Below are positions 1-7,868 of a DNA stretch of 17,575 bases, piece by piece; within the stretch, counting starts at the first letter, position 1, and each line of letters opens with the position of its first letter. Origin of the DNA: Treponema sp. (GTDB lineage: Bacteria; Spirochaetota; Spirochaetia; Treponematales; Breznakiellaceae). Location of the stretch: positions 1 through 17,575 of the forward strand of contig JAISPH010000195.1 of assembly GCA_031275035.1 (NCBI GenBank). The letters run 5' to 3'. The notes below the pieces were generated by a model. It saw only the letters and a program-made list of their open reading frames with translations, was not told the origin of the DNA and ran no database searches. The translations under genes were made by a program, and so were the position numbers.

Positions 1-533
1 CTCCCACCTACGAAGAGGACTTTGTGGTGTGCAGGGGCCGGCGTACCGGGAATCTGGTCCATGCCGCGGGGATTCAGTCTCCGGGACTTACTGCCGCGCC
101 GGCCATTGCCGTTGATGCCGCCCGTTTTGCCGTGGATATCCTCAATGTCCAGGGCCGGCAGGTAAACGTCAACAGACACTTTGACCCGTTGCGGAAACCC
201 ATTCCCCGGCCCGCCCGTATGGAAGACGCCAAACGGGCGGCGCTGATTAGGGAAAACCCCGATTATGGGATCATCCTCTGCCGGTGCGAAGAGGTGAGCC
301 GGGGTGAAATTCTGGACAGCCTCCGCCGGCCCGTGCCCTGTGATACCCTGGACGGGGTAAAGCGGCGGGTCCGCTGCGGCGGAGGCCGTTGTCAGGGCGG
401 TTTCTGCGGGCCCCTGATTGTCCAGATCATTGCCGGGGAGAAGGGCATCCCCCTGGACAAGGTAGAGAAGAGCGGACCCGGAAGCAGGATTCTTGCGGGG
501 GAAACAAAAAGCAGGCCGCAGGGAACGGTATGA
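1..533 (+). CDS. GlpA-like FAD-dependent dehydrogenase, C-terminal part with Bfd-type [2Fe-2S] domain (5' end outside window)
   Basis: The reading frame is open from base 3 and ends with TGA at 531-533, so only about the last 176 residues are seen. The start NLVHAAGIQSPGLTAAPAIA is the typical end of the FAD-binding domain in anaerobic glycerol-3-phosphate dehydrogenase subunit A and its relatives. A Bfd-like iron-sulfur domain follows, with a CRCEEV motif and then RCGGGRCQGGFC, giving the CxC...CxxxxC spacing expected for a [2Fe-2S] cluster. Known family role: oxidation of glycerol-3-phosphate or a related 2-hydroxy substrate, passing electrons to partner subunits. The stop codon overlaps the next start (ATGA), so the two genes are translationally coupled. 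The N-terminal substrate and FAD region is missing, so the substrate cannot be named. It could equally be a generic member of the DAO family. Confidence 0.85.
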   Translation, partial: PTYEEDFVVCRGRRTGNLVHAAGIQSPGLTAAPAIAVDAARFAVDILNVQGRQVNVNRHFDPLRKPIPRPARMEDAKRAALIRENPDYGIILCRCEEVSRGEILDSLRRPVPCDTLDGVKRRVRCGGGRCQGGFCGPLIVQIIAGEKGIPLDKVEKSGPGSRILAGETKSRPQGTV

Positions 534-1822
534 ATAACATGCAGACCGCGGATGTGGCGGTCATAGGCGGAGGCCCCGCGGGCCTGGCGGCGGCCATTGC
601 CGCGGACAGGGCCGGGGCAAAAACGGTTCTGATAGAACGGGAACCCCGGCTTGGGGGTATTCTTAAGCAGTGCATCCATGATGGTTTTGGACTTATACGG
701 TTCGGCGAAAAACTCAGCGGTCCCGAGTATGCTCACCGTTATATTGAAGAGCTGCGGGAGACCGCCGTGAAGCCGAGACTTCTCAGCTTTGTAACCAGGA
801 TAAACAAAACCGGCGAAGGCTTCAGCCTGACCCTGACGGAACGGGACGGCCTTTGCAGTATCGGCGCCAAAGCCCTGGTGTTTGCCACGGGCTGCCGGGA
901 ACGGACCGCCCGGCAGGCGGCTATCCATGGTGAACGGCCCGCAGGGGTGCTTACCGCCGGGACCGCTCAGTACTATACCAACATCCTGGGCCGGCTTCCC
1001 TGCCGGCGCTGCGTCATCCTGGGATCGGGGGACATCGGCCTTATCATGGCCCGGCGGCTGTACCTGGAAGGAGCGGAGGTGCTTGGAGTCTACGAAGCCA
1101 AATCCTCTCCCTCGGGCCTTTTTCGGAACATCGCCCAGTGTCTCAATGATTTTGACATTCCCCTCTATACCAGCCGTACCGTCAGCCGGGTTTTCGGCAG
1201 GCGGCGCCTTGAAGGGGTGGAGCTTGCGGCGGCGGACGAAGCCATGCGGCCTATCCCGGGAACCGAAGAACGGATCATCTGTGACGGCCTTATCCTTTCG
1301 GTGGGACTCATCCCGGAAAATGAGCTGGCGGAGAGTCTCAGAGTGCCCATCCATCAGGCAACCAGGGGTCCGGTTTGCGATCAGCGTTACATGACCGCGG
1401 TTCCGGGGATCTTCTGCTGCGGTAACGCCCTCCAGGTAAACGACCTGGCGGATTATGTATCCGAGAGCGGAGAAACCGCCGGCCGCAGCGCCGCCCTTTA
1501 TGCCGCCGGCGAAGGCGCTGACGGCAAAACCGGCGGAGGCAGTATCGCCGGCATTACCGGAGACGGAAATTTTCTCTGCATGACTCCCCAGCGGCTGGAT
1601 CTGAACCGGCTTGAGGATGAGGTAATGGTTTTCTTCCGGTCCAAAGGCGAGCGGGGCAGAACCCTGGTCCGGGCCCGGACCTCGGGCGGCAGGGAACTTT
1701 TCAGCAAAAGCTACAGCCAGCTTCGTCCGCCGGAGATGGAGCGGCTCATCCTCAAGGTAAAGGGAGCCGGACTTCAGGGGGGAGACCGGATCAATTTTAC
1801 CATGGAAGAAACGGGGGCTTGA
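530..1822 (+). CDS. FAD/NAD(P)-dependent oxidoreductase, partner of the GlpA-like subunit
   Basis: 430 residues. The ATG at 530 is chosen because it overlaps the previous stop as ATGA and has AGGGAA just upstream; the frame is open further 5', but that part lies inside the previous gene. The N-terminal FAD-binding motif GGGPAG is at about residues 13-18, and a second nucleotide-binding motif GSGDIG at 165-170 fits NAD(P)H. GIFCCGNALQVNDLADYVSESG near residue 340 is the second FAD contact of two-dinucleotide-fold reductases. This protein type, like the A subunits of opine and hydrogen-cyanide oxidases, is regularly encoded between a GlpA-like gene and a DUF1667 gene, as here. Likely role: electron transfer between the dehydrogenase subunit and NAD(P) or another carrier. 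The exact acceptor is not visible. Confidence 0.88.
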   Translation: MNNMQTADVAVIGGGPAGLAAAIAADRAGAKTVLIEREPRLGGILKQCIHDGFGLIRFGEKLSGPEYAHRYIEELRETAVKPRLLSFVTRINKTGEGFSLTLTERDGLCSIGAKALVFATGCRERTARQAAIHGERPAGVLTAGTAQYYTNILGRLPCRRCVILGSGDIGLIMARRLYLEGAEVLGVYEAKSSPSGLFRNIAQCLNDFDIPLYTSRTVSRVFGRRRLEGVELAAADEAMRPIPGTEERIICDGLILSVGLIPENELAESLRVPIHQATRGPVCDQRYMTAVPGIFCCGNALQVNDLADYVSESGETAGRSAALYAAGEGADGKTGGGSIAGITGDGNFLCMTPQRLDLNRLEDEVMVFFRSKGERGRTLVRARTSGGRELFSKSYSQLRPPEMERLILKVKGAGLQGGDRINFTMEETGA

Positions 1823-1825
1823 ACG

Positions 1826-2191
1826 ATGAGGGAAATTTTATGCATCGTATGTCCAAACGGATGCCGGCTACGGGTTGAAGAAAACGGCGGGGAACTTAGA
1901 GTTGCCGGGAACAGGTGCGGCCGGGGTATAGACTTTGCCAGGGCCGAGATCGCCGGGCCCATGAGAAGCGTTACCACCACGGTACGGACCGGCTTCCCGG
2001 AGGTTCCGGTTCTGCCGGTCCGTACCGGCGGAGAAATCCCCAAGGGAAAGATCCTGGAGCTGATGCAGTTTCTCGACGGCGTTGTCGTCAGGAAGCCGCT
2101 GGGAATTGGAGAAGCGGCGGCGGAAAACATTTTGGGCCTGGGTGTCGATATGATAGTGACCAGTAATGTACTGAAGGAGTTGTCCCCATGA
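1826..2191 (+). CDS. DUF1667 family small cysteine protein
   Basis: 121 residues, starting 3 bases after the previous stop, with a GGGGG stretch upstream as ribosome binding site. Cysteines at 6, 9, 13 and 31 (CIVCPNGC, then NRCGRG) form a CxxCxxxC...C set that could bind a [4Fe-4S] cluster or zinc. The C-terminal half, around IPKGKILELMQFLDGV and VVRKPLGIGE, matches what I know of DUF1667. Proteins of this family are almost always encoded with GlpA-like and FAD/NAD(P) oxidoreductases and are taken as the third, small subunit of that complex, probably the electron-transfer one. That role is inferred from gene context. The stop overlaps the next start by ATGA (2188-2191). Confidence 0.88.
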   Translation: MREILCIVCPNGCRLRVEENGGELRVAGNRCGRGIDFARAEIAGPMRSVTTTVRTGFPEVPVLPVRTGGEIPKGKILELMQFLDGVVVRKPLGIGEAAAENILGLGVDMIVTSNVLKELSP

Positions 2192-3741
2192 ACGAGCCCC
2201 TGATCCTGACCTTCGACATGGGAACCCAGAGCGCCCGGGCTCTGCTGGTAAATCCCAGGGGGATGATACTGCACAAGGCCCAAAAACCCTATGAGCAGCC
2301 CTACTATTCAAAACGGCCCGGCTGGGCGGAACAGCGGGCTGATTTTTACTGGGAAAGCCTCTGCGAGATCAGCCGTTCCCTCAGGGAAAAGGCGGGCCCC
2401 CTCTGGAACAATATCAGCGCCGTAACCTGTTCCACCATCCGGGATACCTGCCTCTGCCTTGACAAGCAGCGCAACCCCCTCCGGGATGTCATTCTCTGGC
2501 TGGACGACCGCAAGGCCGGGGAGCTTCCCCCGCTTTCGGGATTTATAGAACTCTTTCTGAAAATCACCGGAATGCGTGAAGGGGTGGAACTCCAGCGCAG
2601 GGTAAGCGCCTGCAATTGGATCGCCCTCAATGAACGGGATATCTGGGACAGGACCGATAAATTCGTTTTTATCTCCGCCTGGCTGATCTATAAGTTCTGC
2701 GGAAACCTGATTGATTCCAACGCCAGCGTTATCGGACACATCCCTTTCGATTCAAAAACCAGAACCTGGATGCGTTCCAATGATATCCGGCGTTTTATCT
2801 GGGCAGATTTGGGGCCGGATAAGCTCTGCGCCCTGGCGGAGCCCGGTTCGGTCCTGGGGACCATCACCGCCCAATGTTCAGGGGAAACGGGCATTCCCGC
2901 AGGACTTCCCCTTATCGCCACCGGCAGCGATAAGGGCTGTGAAACCCTGGGCCTTTCCTGTCTCTCCGAGGATAAGGCCGCCCTTAGTTTCGGCACCACC
3001 GCTACGGTGCAGTTTTCCACCAAAAAGTACCTGGAACCCCTGCCCTTTATGCCCGCCTACCCTGCGGTAGTAAAGGACTACTACAATCCAGAGATTGAAA
3101 TTTACCGGGGCTATTGGCTCCTCTCCTGGTTCAAGCGGGAATTCGCCGCCAAGGAAATGGCGGAGGCGGCCCGGACGGGGGTAAACGCGGAACAGCTTTT
3201 GGACGAACGGCTTAAGGATATCAAGCCGGGATGTGACGGCCTGATACTGCAGCCCTACTTTACGCCGGGGATCGATATGCCCCACGCCAAGGGAGCGGCG
3301 ATAGGATTCTCCGATGTACATACCCGGATTCATCTGTACCGGGCCATTATCGAAGGAATCAACTTTGCCCTTATGGAAGGGCTGCGGAATATGGAAAAAC
3401 GGGGAGGCATTAAGATCAGGGAACTCTATGTCGCCGGCGGCGGCAGCAAGAGCGAAGCGATCTGCAGGATCACCGCCTCCATGTTCGGGCTTCCGGTGTA
3501 CCGCATACAGACCTATGAGGCTGCGGGCATTGGTTCTTCCCTGGCGGCCTTTACCGCCCAGGGGATCTTCTCTTCCTACGAAGAGGGGATCAGCGAGATG
3601 GTGCATATAAAGGATGAGTTTCTCCCCCGCCGGGAGGATCATGAGATTTACGAAGCCATTCACGAAAGGATCTTTGAAAAGATCTTTGACAAATTATCCC
3701 CCCTCTACGGGGAGATAAACGACATAGTCCGCAGACTATGA
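2188..3741 (+). CDS. FGGY-family carbohydrate kinase (glycerol/xylulose kinase type)
   Basis: 517 residues, close to the usual 490-520 of the family. AAGGAG lies 8 bases before the ATG, which overlaps the preceding stop. The N-terminal FDMGTQSARALL (residues 9-20) is the phosphate-binding loop of the actin-like ATPase fold. GSDKG at 247-251 holds the likely catalytic Asp248. The C-terminal FGGY signature region is AGGGSKSEAICRITASMFGL at 416-435. FGGY kinases phosphorylate glycerol, xylulose, ribulose, gluconate, erythritol and similar polyols using ATP. Next to a GlpA-like dehydrogenase, the simplest reading is phosphorylation of a glycerol-like polyol that the dehydrogenase then oxidises. 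The sequence is not clearly GlpK, so the substrate is left open. Confidence 0.9.
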   Translation: MNEPLILTFDMGTQSARALLVNPRGMILHKAQKPYEQPYYSKRPGWAEQRADFYWESLCEISRSLREKAGPLWNNISAVTCSTIRDTCLCLDKQRNPLRDVILWLDDRKAGELPPLSGFIELFLKITGMREGVELQRRVSACNWIALNERDIWDRTDKFVFISAWLIYKFCGNLIDSNASVIGHIPFDSKTRTWMRSNDIRRFIWADLGPDKLCALAEPGSVLGTITAQCSGETGIPAGLPLIATGSDKGCETLGLSCLSEDKAALSFGTTATVQFSTKKYLEPLPFMPAYPAVVKDYYNPEIEIYRGYWLLSWFKREFAAKEMAEAARTGVNAEQLLDERLKDIKPGCDGLILQPYFTPGIDMPHAKGAAIGFSDVHTRIHLYRAIIEGINFALMEGLRNMEKRGGIKIRELYVAGGGSKSEAICRITASMFGLPVYRIQTYEAAGIGSSLAAFTAQGIFSSYEEGISEMVHIKDEFLPRREDHEIYEAIHERIFEKIFDKLSPLYGEINDIVRRL

Positions 3742-3756
3742 TGCAGGGGGAAAACC

Positions 3757-5496
3757 ATGGCGCATAGTTACAAAAATTTTGAACCCCAGTGGTACCGGGG
3801 GAAAGTTCCCGCCGGTTCCTACCGTTCCGTCTTTAAGTGGGGCGCGCCGGAACAGATAAAGGTTCCCCGGGAATCTCTCTACAGGCTGATGAAAAAAAGT
3901 TTCGGCCTGAACGACGACGATTTCAAAACCTACAGCGAGGACCTGGGCCTCGACCCGGTTAAATTCGACATACCGGTCAAGCTCAGCGCCGCCCGGCTTG
4001 GCCGCTTCCGGGAAATTGTCGGCGGGGACTATGTCCGTACCGATGATTATGCCCGGCTTTCGGTAGCCTACGGCAAGACCATGTATGACCTGATGCGGGT
4101 CCGCCATAAAATTGCAGAGAATGTTCCCGATGCGGTGCTCTATCCCGGTACAAAAGAACAGATCGAACAGGTGGTGGCCTTTTGCGCGGCGGAAAAAATT
4201 CCTCTCTACGTGTACGGCGGCGGCTCTTCGGTTACCAGGGGGGTGGAGTGCGTCAAAGGGGGAATCTCCCTGGATATGCGGCTCCGTTTTAACAAGGTGA
4301 TTGAATTCAACGAGATTGACCAGGCCATTACCGTGGAGGCGGGCATAAGCGGCCCCAGGCTGGAAGCGGCCCTGAACGATGCGGTGCGGAGATTCGGCGC
4401 CAAGCGGGCCTATACCTGCGGACACTTCCCCCAGAGTTTTGAATATTCCTCGGTGGGAGGCTGGGTAGTAACCCACGGGGCGGGACAGAATTCCACCTAC
4501 TACGGCTGCATTCAGGATATAGTTCTGGGCCAGGACTACGCTACCCCCGCTGGGAACATTCATACCAGCCGTTATCCCCGGAAGGCCGATGGACCGGATC
4601 TGGATCAGATTATGATGGGAAGCGAAGGCGCCTTTGGGGTACTCACCCACGTAACCCTCAAAGTCTTCCGCCACATGCCCCGGACCATTAAACGCTTCTC
4701 CTATATGTTTAAGGATTGGGAAACCGGTCAGGCTGCGGCCCGGGAGATTATGCAGAGCGAGGCGGGGTACCCCTCGGTGTTCCGTCTCTCCGATTCGGAA
4801 GAGACCAGTATTATGATGCACATGTACGGAGTGGTGGACAGCCCCCTGCGGCGCCTTTTCGATATGAAACACTTTAAGGTGGGGGAGATGTGCCTCTACC
4901 TGGGTTTTACCAACGGCGAAAAGGGCTTTTCCAGAAACTGCGCCCGGAACGTACGCCGGGTCGCCCGGAGATACGGCGGAATCTGGCTTTCCGGTATCGT
5001 TACCAGGGCCTGGGAGAAGGGCCGTTTTAACGATCCTTATCTTCGGGATACGATGCAGGATTTTGGTCTGGTAATGGACACCATGGAATGCAGCGTTAAC
5101 TGGAGCAATATGAGTAAAGTCCACCGGGAGGTACGGGCCTATGTCAAAAGCCGGCCCAATACCATCTGCATGACCCACATGAGCCATGTCTATCCCCAGG
5201 GGGCGAACCTTTACTGGATTTTCATTGCCCGGATACACGATCCCCGGGAATACCGTACATTCCATGCCGGCATTCTGGACGCTATCCAGAAATCCGGCGC
5301 CGCCATGAGCCACCACCATGGTATAGGCAAAATGTTCGGCCCCTGGCTTGAGGGCAGCATAGGCCGGAACGAGTATGCAGTCTACCGGGCCTTGAAACAG
5401 CACTTCGACCCGGACAACATTATGAATCCCGGAGGCACCCTGGGCTTTGACATTGAGGAAGGGGATAAACGTTTCCTCCGGGAGGATATTAAGTAG
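3757..5496 (+). CDS. FAD-binding oxidase of the alkyldihydroxyacetonephosphate synthase type
   Basis: 579 residues. The start is 15 bases after the kinase stop, with CAGGGGG before the ATG. The PCMH-type FAD domain has the pyrophosphate loop GGGSSVTRGV at 154-163, and MGSEGAFGVLT at 287-297 is the second FAD segment. The C-terminal cap ends with SHHHGIGK at 518-525 and FDPDNIMNPGG near 550-560. The triple histidine (519-521) and PSVFRL (339-344, with Arg343) correspond to catalytic positions of alkylglycerone-phosphate synthase, and the overall length fits that family better than glycolate oxidase GlcD. The eukaryotic enzyme swaps the acyl chain of acyl-DHAP for a fatty alcohol to start ether lipids. 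Many bacterial homologues have no known reaction and may be plain 2-hydroxyacid or alditol oxidases. It is the last gene of the operon. Confidence 0.85.
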   Translation: MAHSYKNFEPQWYRGKVPAGSYRSVFKWGAPEQIKVPRESLYRLMKKSFGLNDDDFKTYSEDLGLDPVKFDIPVKLSAARLGRFREIVGGDYVRTDDYARLSVAYGKTMYDLMRVRHKIAENVPDAVLYPGTKEQIEQVVAFCAAEKIPLYVYGGGSSVTRGVECVKGGISLDMRLRFNKVIEFNEIDQAITVEAGISGPRLEAALNDAVRRFGAKRAYTCGHFPQSFEYSSVGGWVVTHGAGQNSTYYGCIQDIVLGQDYATPAGNIHTSRYPRKADGPDLDQIMMGSEGAFGVLTHVTLKVFRHMPRTIKRFSYMFKDWETGQAAAREIMQSEAGYPSVFRLSDSEETSIMMHMYGVVDSPLRRLFDMKHFKVGEMCLYLGFTNGEKGFSRNCARNVRRVARRYGGIWLSGIVTRAWEKGRFNDPYLRDTMQDFGLVMDTMECSVNWSNMSKVHREVRAYVKSRPNTICMTHMSHVYPQGANLYWIFIARIHDPREYRTFHAGILDAIQKSGAAMSHHHGIGKMFGPWLEGSIGRNEYAVYRALKQHFDPDNIMNPGGTLGFDIEEGDKRFLREDIK

Positions 5497-5569
5497 GAAC
5501 GCTGCAATTTTAATTTTTAGAAGCAGCGCTGACTGGAAGGCGGGGGTCTATACTCCGGCGGAATGTTGC

Positions 5570-6298
5570 CTATGTTCCCGGCGGAAAAGCCTCGATGATG
5601 ATTTCGGATATATTTTTTACGAAAGCGTCCATCATGGCTTTCCCTTTTTCTTTTGTCGCGCATTTTGGATCTCCAAATACCCCGCTGGCGCTGATACTGC
5701 CCATCATGGTATTATCCATGCCGAACAGAGGAGGAGACTTGGGATACTCTGTTACCGCCAGGCTCATATCAACAAGATCCGGGCAAGCGGCCAGCATAAG
5801 TGAAGTTTCAAATTCACAGGCATGAAAAACACCACCCCAGGTTGGGCTTTCCATCCATGTCTCATAAGTTTCTTTCAGACCGGGATAAAACATGCCCAGA
5901 AGCTTGACGCTGGTACTGTCCTGCGCTTCCCGAATGGCATATTTTATGGACGCATTGTTGGCTTCATGTCCGTTAAGAAATACCAGCAGGCGTATGCCAT
6001 AGCGCTCCATACTGGATGCGGCATCCTTGAGTACGGCGATCATGTGTTCAATGGACAATGAAATTGTCCCGGCTATATCCCTCCATACCCAGGAATATCC
6101 AAAATTCAATGAAGGAAAAACCAGGGCCCCGGTTACATCTGAAACCATCCCGGCCAAGGTCTCGGCGAGTATAATATCCGTACCCATTGGCAGATGGGGG
6201 CCGTGCTGTTCACAGCTCCCCACCGGTAAAATCGCCGCCGGGTATTTTTTAATCCGCTCCTCGACCTGAATTCGAGACATCTTTTGAACAAGGTACAT
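5570..6298 (-). CDS. creatininase-family amidohydrolase
   Basis: 242 residues starting from MYLVQKMSR. This ATG (6298-6296) is chosen because it lies 2 bases after the aldolase stop with GGAG about 10 bases upstream; a longer frame would run back into the aldolase gene. Metal-binding motifs fit the family: LPVGSCEQHGPHLPMGTD (Glu30, His32, Asp41), NGHEAN (His111) and CEFETS (Glu162/Glu164). Creatininase relatives are di-metal hydrolases that open cyclic amides or cleave formamides, and several act in sugar-derived or cofactor pathways. As the last gene of a PTS sugar operon this one probably acts on a catabolic intermediate, for example a ring or amide bond of an amino- or keto-sugar. That role is inferred from context only. 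Confidence 0.85.
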   Translation of the reverse strand: MYLVQKMSRIQVEERIKKYPAAILPVGSCEQHGPHLPMGTDIILAETLAGMVSDVTGALVFPSLNFGYSWVWRDIAGTISLSIEHMIAVLKDAASSMERYGIRLLVFLNGHEANNASIKYAIREAQDSTSVKLLGMFYPGLKETYETWMESPTWGGVFHACEFETSLMLAACPDLVDMSLAVTEYPKSPPLFGMDNTMMGSISASGVFGDPKCATKEKGKAMMDAFVKNISEIIIEAFPPGT

Positions 6299-6300
6299 GA

Positions 6301-6918
6301 TTACTTGTCTCCATTGAGGACGGCGATGCATTTTTTTGCGGCTTCCCGGATTTGAGGGATCTGCTCCCTGTTGGCGCCCTGTGGTACAAGGCTGCCGCCT
6401 ATTCCCGCCCCCCAAAATCCGGCTTTGAGATATTCCCCGAAATTATCCGGGCCCACTCCCCCGACAGCTAAAAATGCCGCTCCGGGGAAGGGGCCATGCA
6501 GATCTTTTATATACCGGGTATGAAAAACATTGGCCGGAAAGAGTTTAAGAAGTTTCATCCCCCTGACAATGCACTGCTGTACTTCGCTGGGAGTAAGCAC
6601 CCCCGGAATTGCCAGCAGATCGCGACTGGCCGCATAATCAACAAGTGTACCGTCAAAACCTGCGCAAAAAAAATACTTCACGCCCGCTGCCGCCAGACGA
6701 TCCACTTCGTTCTGCCGCATTACTGTACCGGCTCCGATGTACAGTTCTTCAAAATGGCGCTTTTTTAGTTCTTCAATACAGGAAAACCCTTTTTCGGGAT
6801 CGCTGAGGGATAGTTCAACCGAATTTATCCCCTCCTCGAGCAATGCCTCCGTAATGGGAACCACCTCGCCGGGATCGACATTCCTGATTATCGCTACCAG
6901 CCTGAGTTTGTCTTGCAT
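6301..6918 (-). CDS. 2-dehydro-3-deoxy-phosphogluconate/phosphogalactonate-type aldolase
   Basis: 205 residues, the usual size of KDPG aldolases. Recognisable blocks are VELSLSDPE with Glu35, GAGTVM at 62-67, IPGVLTPSE at 104-112, LLKLFPAN with Lys125 as the Schiff-base lysine, and AVGGVGPDN at 151-159. These class I aldolases cut 2-keto-3-deoxy-6-phospho sugar acids into pyruvate and glyceraldehyde-3-phosphate. E. coli Eda has an Arg shortly after the catalytic Glu; here the region reads Ser-Leu-Ser, and Eda's SPG becomes FCAGFD. A substrate other than KDPG, such as the galactonate form or another phospho-sugar acid, is therefore possible. The Shine-Dalgarno is weak (GGCGGT). The gene starts 18 bases after the phosphotriesterase-family gene, in the same operon. 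Confidence 0.9.
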   Translation of the reverse strand: MQDKLRLVAIIRNVDPGEVVPITEALLEEGINSVELSLSDPEKGFSCIEELKKRHFEELYIGAGTVMRQNEVDRLAAAGVKYFFCAGFDGTLVDYAASRDLLAIPGVLTPSEVQQCIVRGMKLLKLFPANVFHTRYIKDLHGPFPGAAFLAVGGVGPDNFGEYLKAGFWGAGIGGSLVPQGANREQIPQIREAAKKCIAVLNGDK

Positions 6919-6936
6919 AGAACTGATACCGCCGGG

Positions 6937-7848
6937 TTAAAATACCCCAAGCCAACGCTGTGGGTTGTGAATGAATATCTTGTCAATATCATTCCGGGAC
7001 ACTCCTTCATCAAGCAGACGGGGAATAAACTTTGTTTTTATGAACCGGAAACCCGGTCCTCCTCCGTAACTTTCAAGGTACGATGCCCTTCCCATGTCGC
7101 CGCTTATCAACATCCTGCCGGCATGTCCATGGGCAATAAGGGATTTGATCAAAGCCACTCTGACGCTGTCCGGATAATATTTCACTTTACCCGGACCATC
7201 AAACTGTATGTATATTCCCCTGTCCGCAAGCTTAAGGATATAGTATTCGTCGGCATTCCGGTCCAGATGTCCCAGCGCAACGGTGGAAAGATTTACGCCC
7301 TGCATTTCCAAAATATCAAGGATTTCCATTCCCATGGTACCCGCTTCGGTATGTCCCCAGATAGGAGCGCCGCAGGCCTTCTGCGCCAGGGCGGCGGCTA
7401 TTGCGGTTTTTTCTTCCAAAGGATGGATCATATTATAGTAAGCGCCGATTTTTATGAAACCCGCCCGAACCATGCCGCCTTCGCCTTCCGTGATATCCTT
7501 GATAAGCATAGCCGCAATTTCATCCACCGTTTTCCGCATTACCCAGTCAGGGTAATATATATGTTTGTTAAAACCTGTTGTAGCTATCACATGGACGCCG
7601 CTTTCTTCGCTCATCTTCTTCAAGGCGCTGAGATTCCGGCCATAGTCCAAAGTTGAAGCTTCAACTATGGTTTTGCCTCCGGCTGAACGAAAAAGCTTAA
7701 GCTCAGCCGTACTTTTTTCACAGCAAGACAATTCAAGATCACGATCCTTCTGTGAAGGAGGCGGAACAGAAAACAAATGTTCATGGGAATAGGTAAACCC
7801 CATCTCAACGGCGGGAATATCGCCCAATATGGTTCGTGCGTTTTTCAT
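6937..7848 (-). CDS. phosphotriesterase-family metal hydrolase (probable lactonase)
   Basis: 303 residues from MKNARTILGD. This start has GGAG 11 bases upstream and lies 20 bases after the IIC stop; an upstream in-frame ATG would overlap the IIC gene. All six metal ligands of the family can be placed: SHEHLF (His22, His24), FIKIG (Lys133, the carbamylated bridge), WGHTEAG (His166), LGHLDR (His194) and SGDMGR (Asp251). Family members include paraoxon hydrolases, but many are really lactonases, and some relatives found beside UlaA-type PTS genes act on phosphorylated aldonolactones. Given the PTS genes upstream and the aldolase downstream, hydrolysis of a phosphorylated sugar lactone is the most attractive reading. 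This is inference; the protein could also be an amidohydrolase of unknown substrate. Confidence 0.88.
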   Translation of the reverse strand: MKNARTILGDIPAVEMGFTYSHEHLFSVPPPSQKDRDLELSCCEKSTAELKLFRSAGGKTIVEASTLDYGRNLSALKKMSEESGVHVIATTGFNKHIYYPDWVMRKTVDEIAAMLIKDITEGEGGMVRAGFIKIGAYYNMIHPLEEKTAIAAALAQKACGAPIWGHTEAGTMGMEILDILEMQGVNLSTVALGHLDRNADEYYILKLADRGIYIQFDGPGKVKYYPDSVRVALIKSLIAHGHAGRMLISGDMGRASYLESYGGGPGFRFIKTKFIPRLLDEGVSRNDIDKIFIHNPQRWLGVF

Positions 7849-7868
7849 AAAACCGTAAACTCCAAAAA

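Noticed and set aside
3736..5403. Long open frame antisense to the FAD-binding oxidase gene
   Set aside because: High GC codon bias leaves the opposite strand open. The translation shows no family motifs, while the + strand protein has clear catalytic motifs.
5499..5529. CGCTGC/GCAGCG inverted repeat between the two convergent operons as a terminator
   Set aside because: Only 6 bp with a 17-base loop and no clean T-run after the 3' arm on either strand. No convincing terminator was found here.
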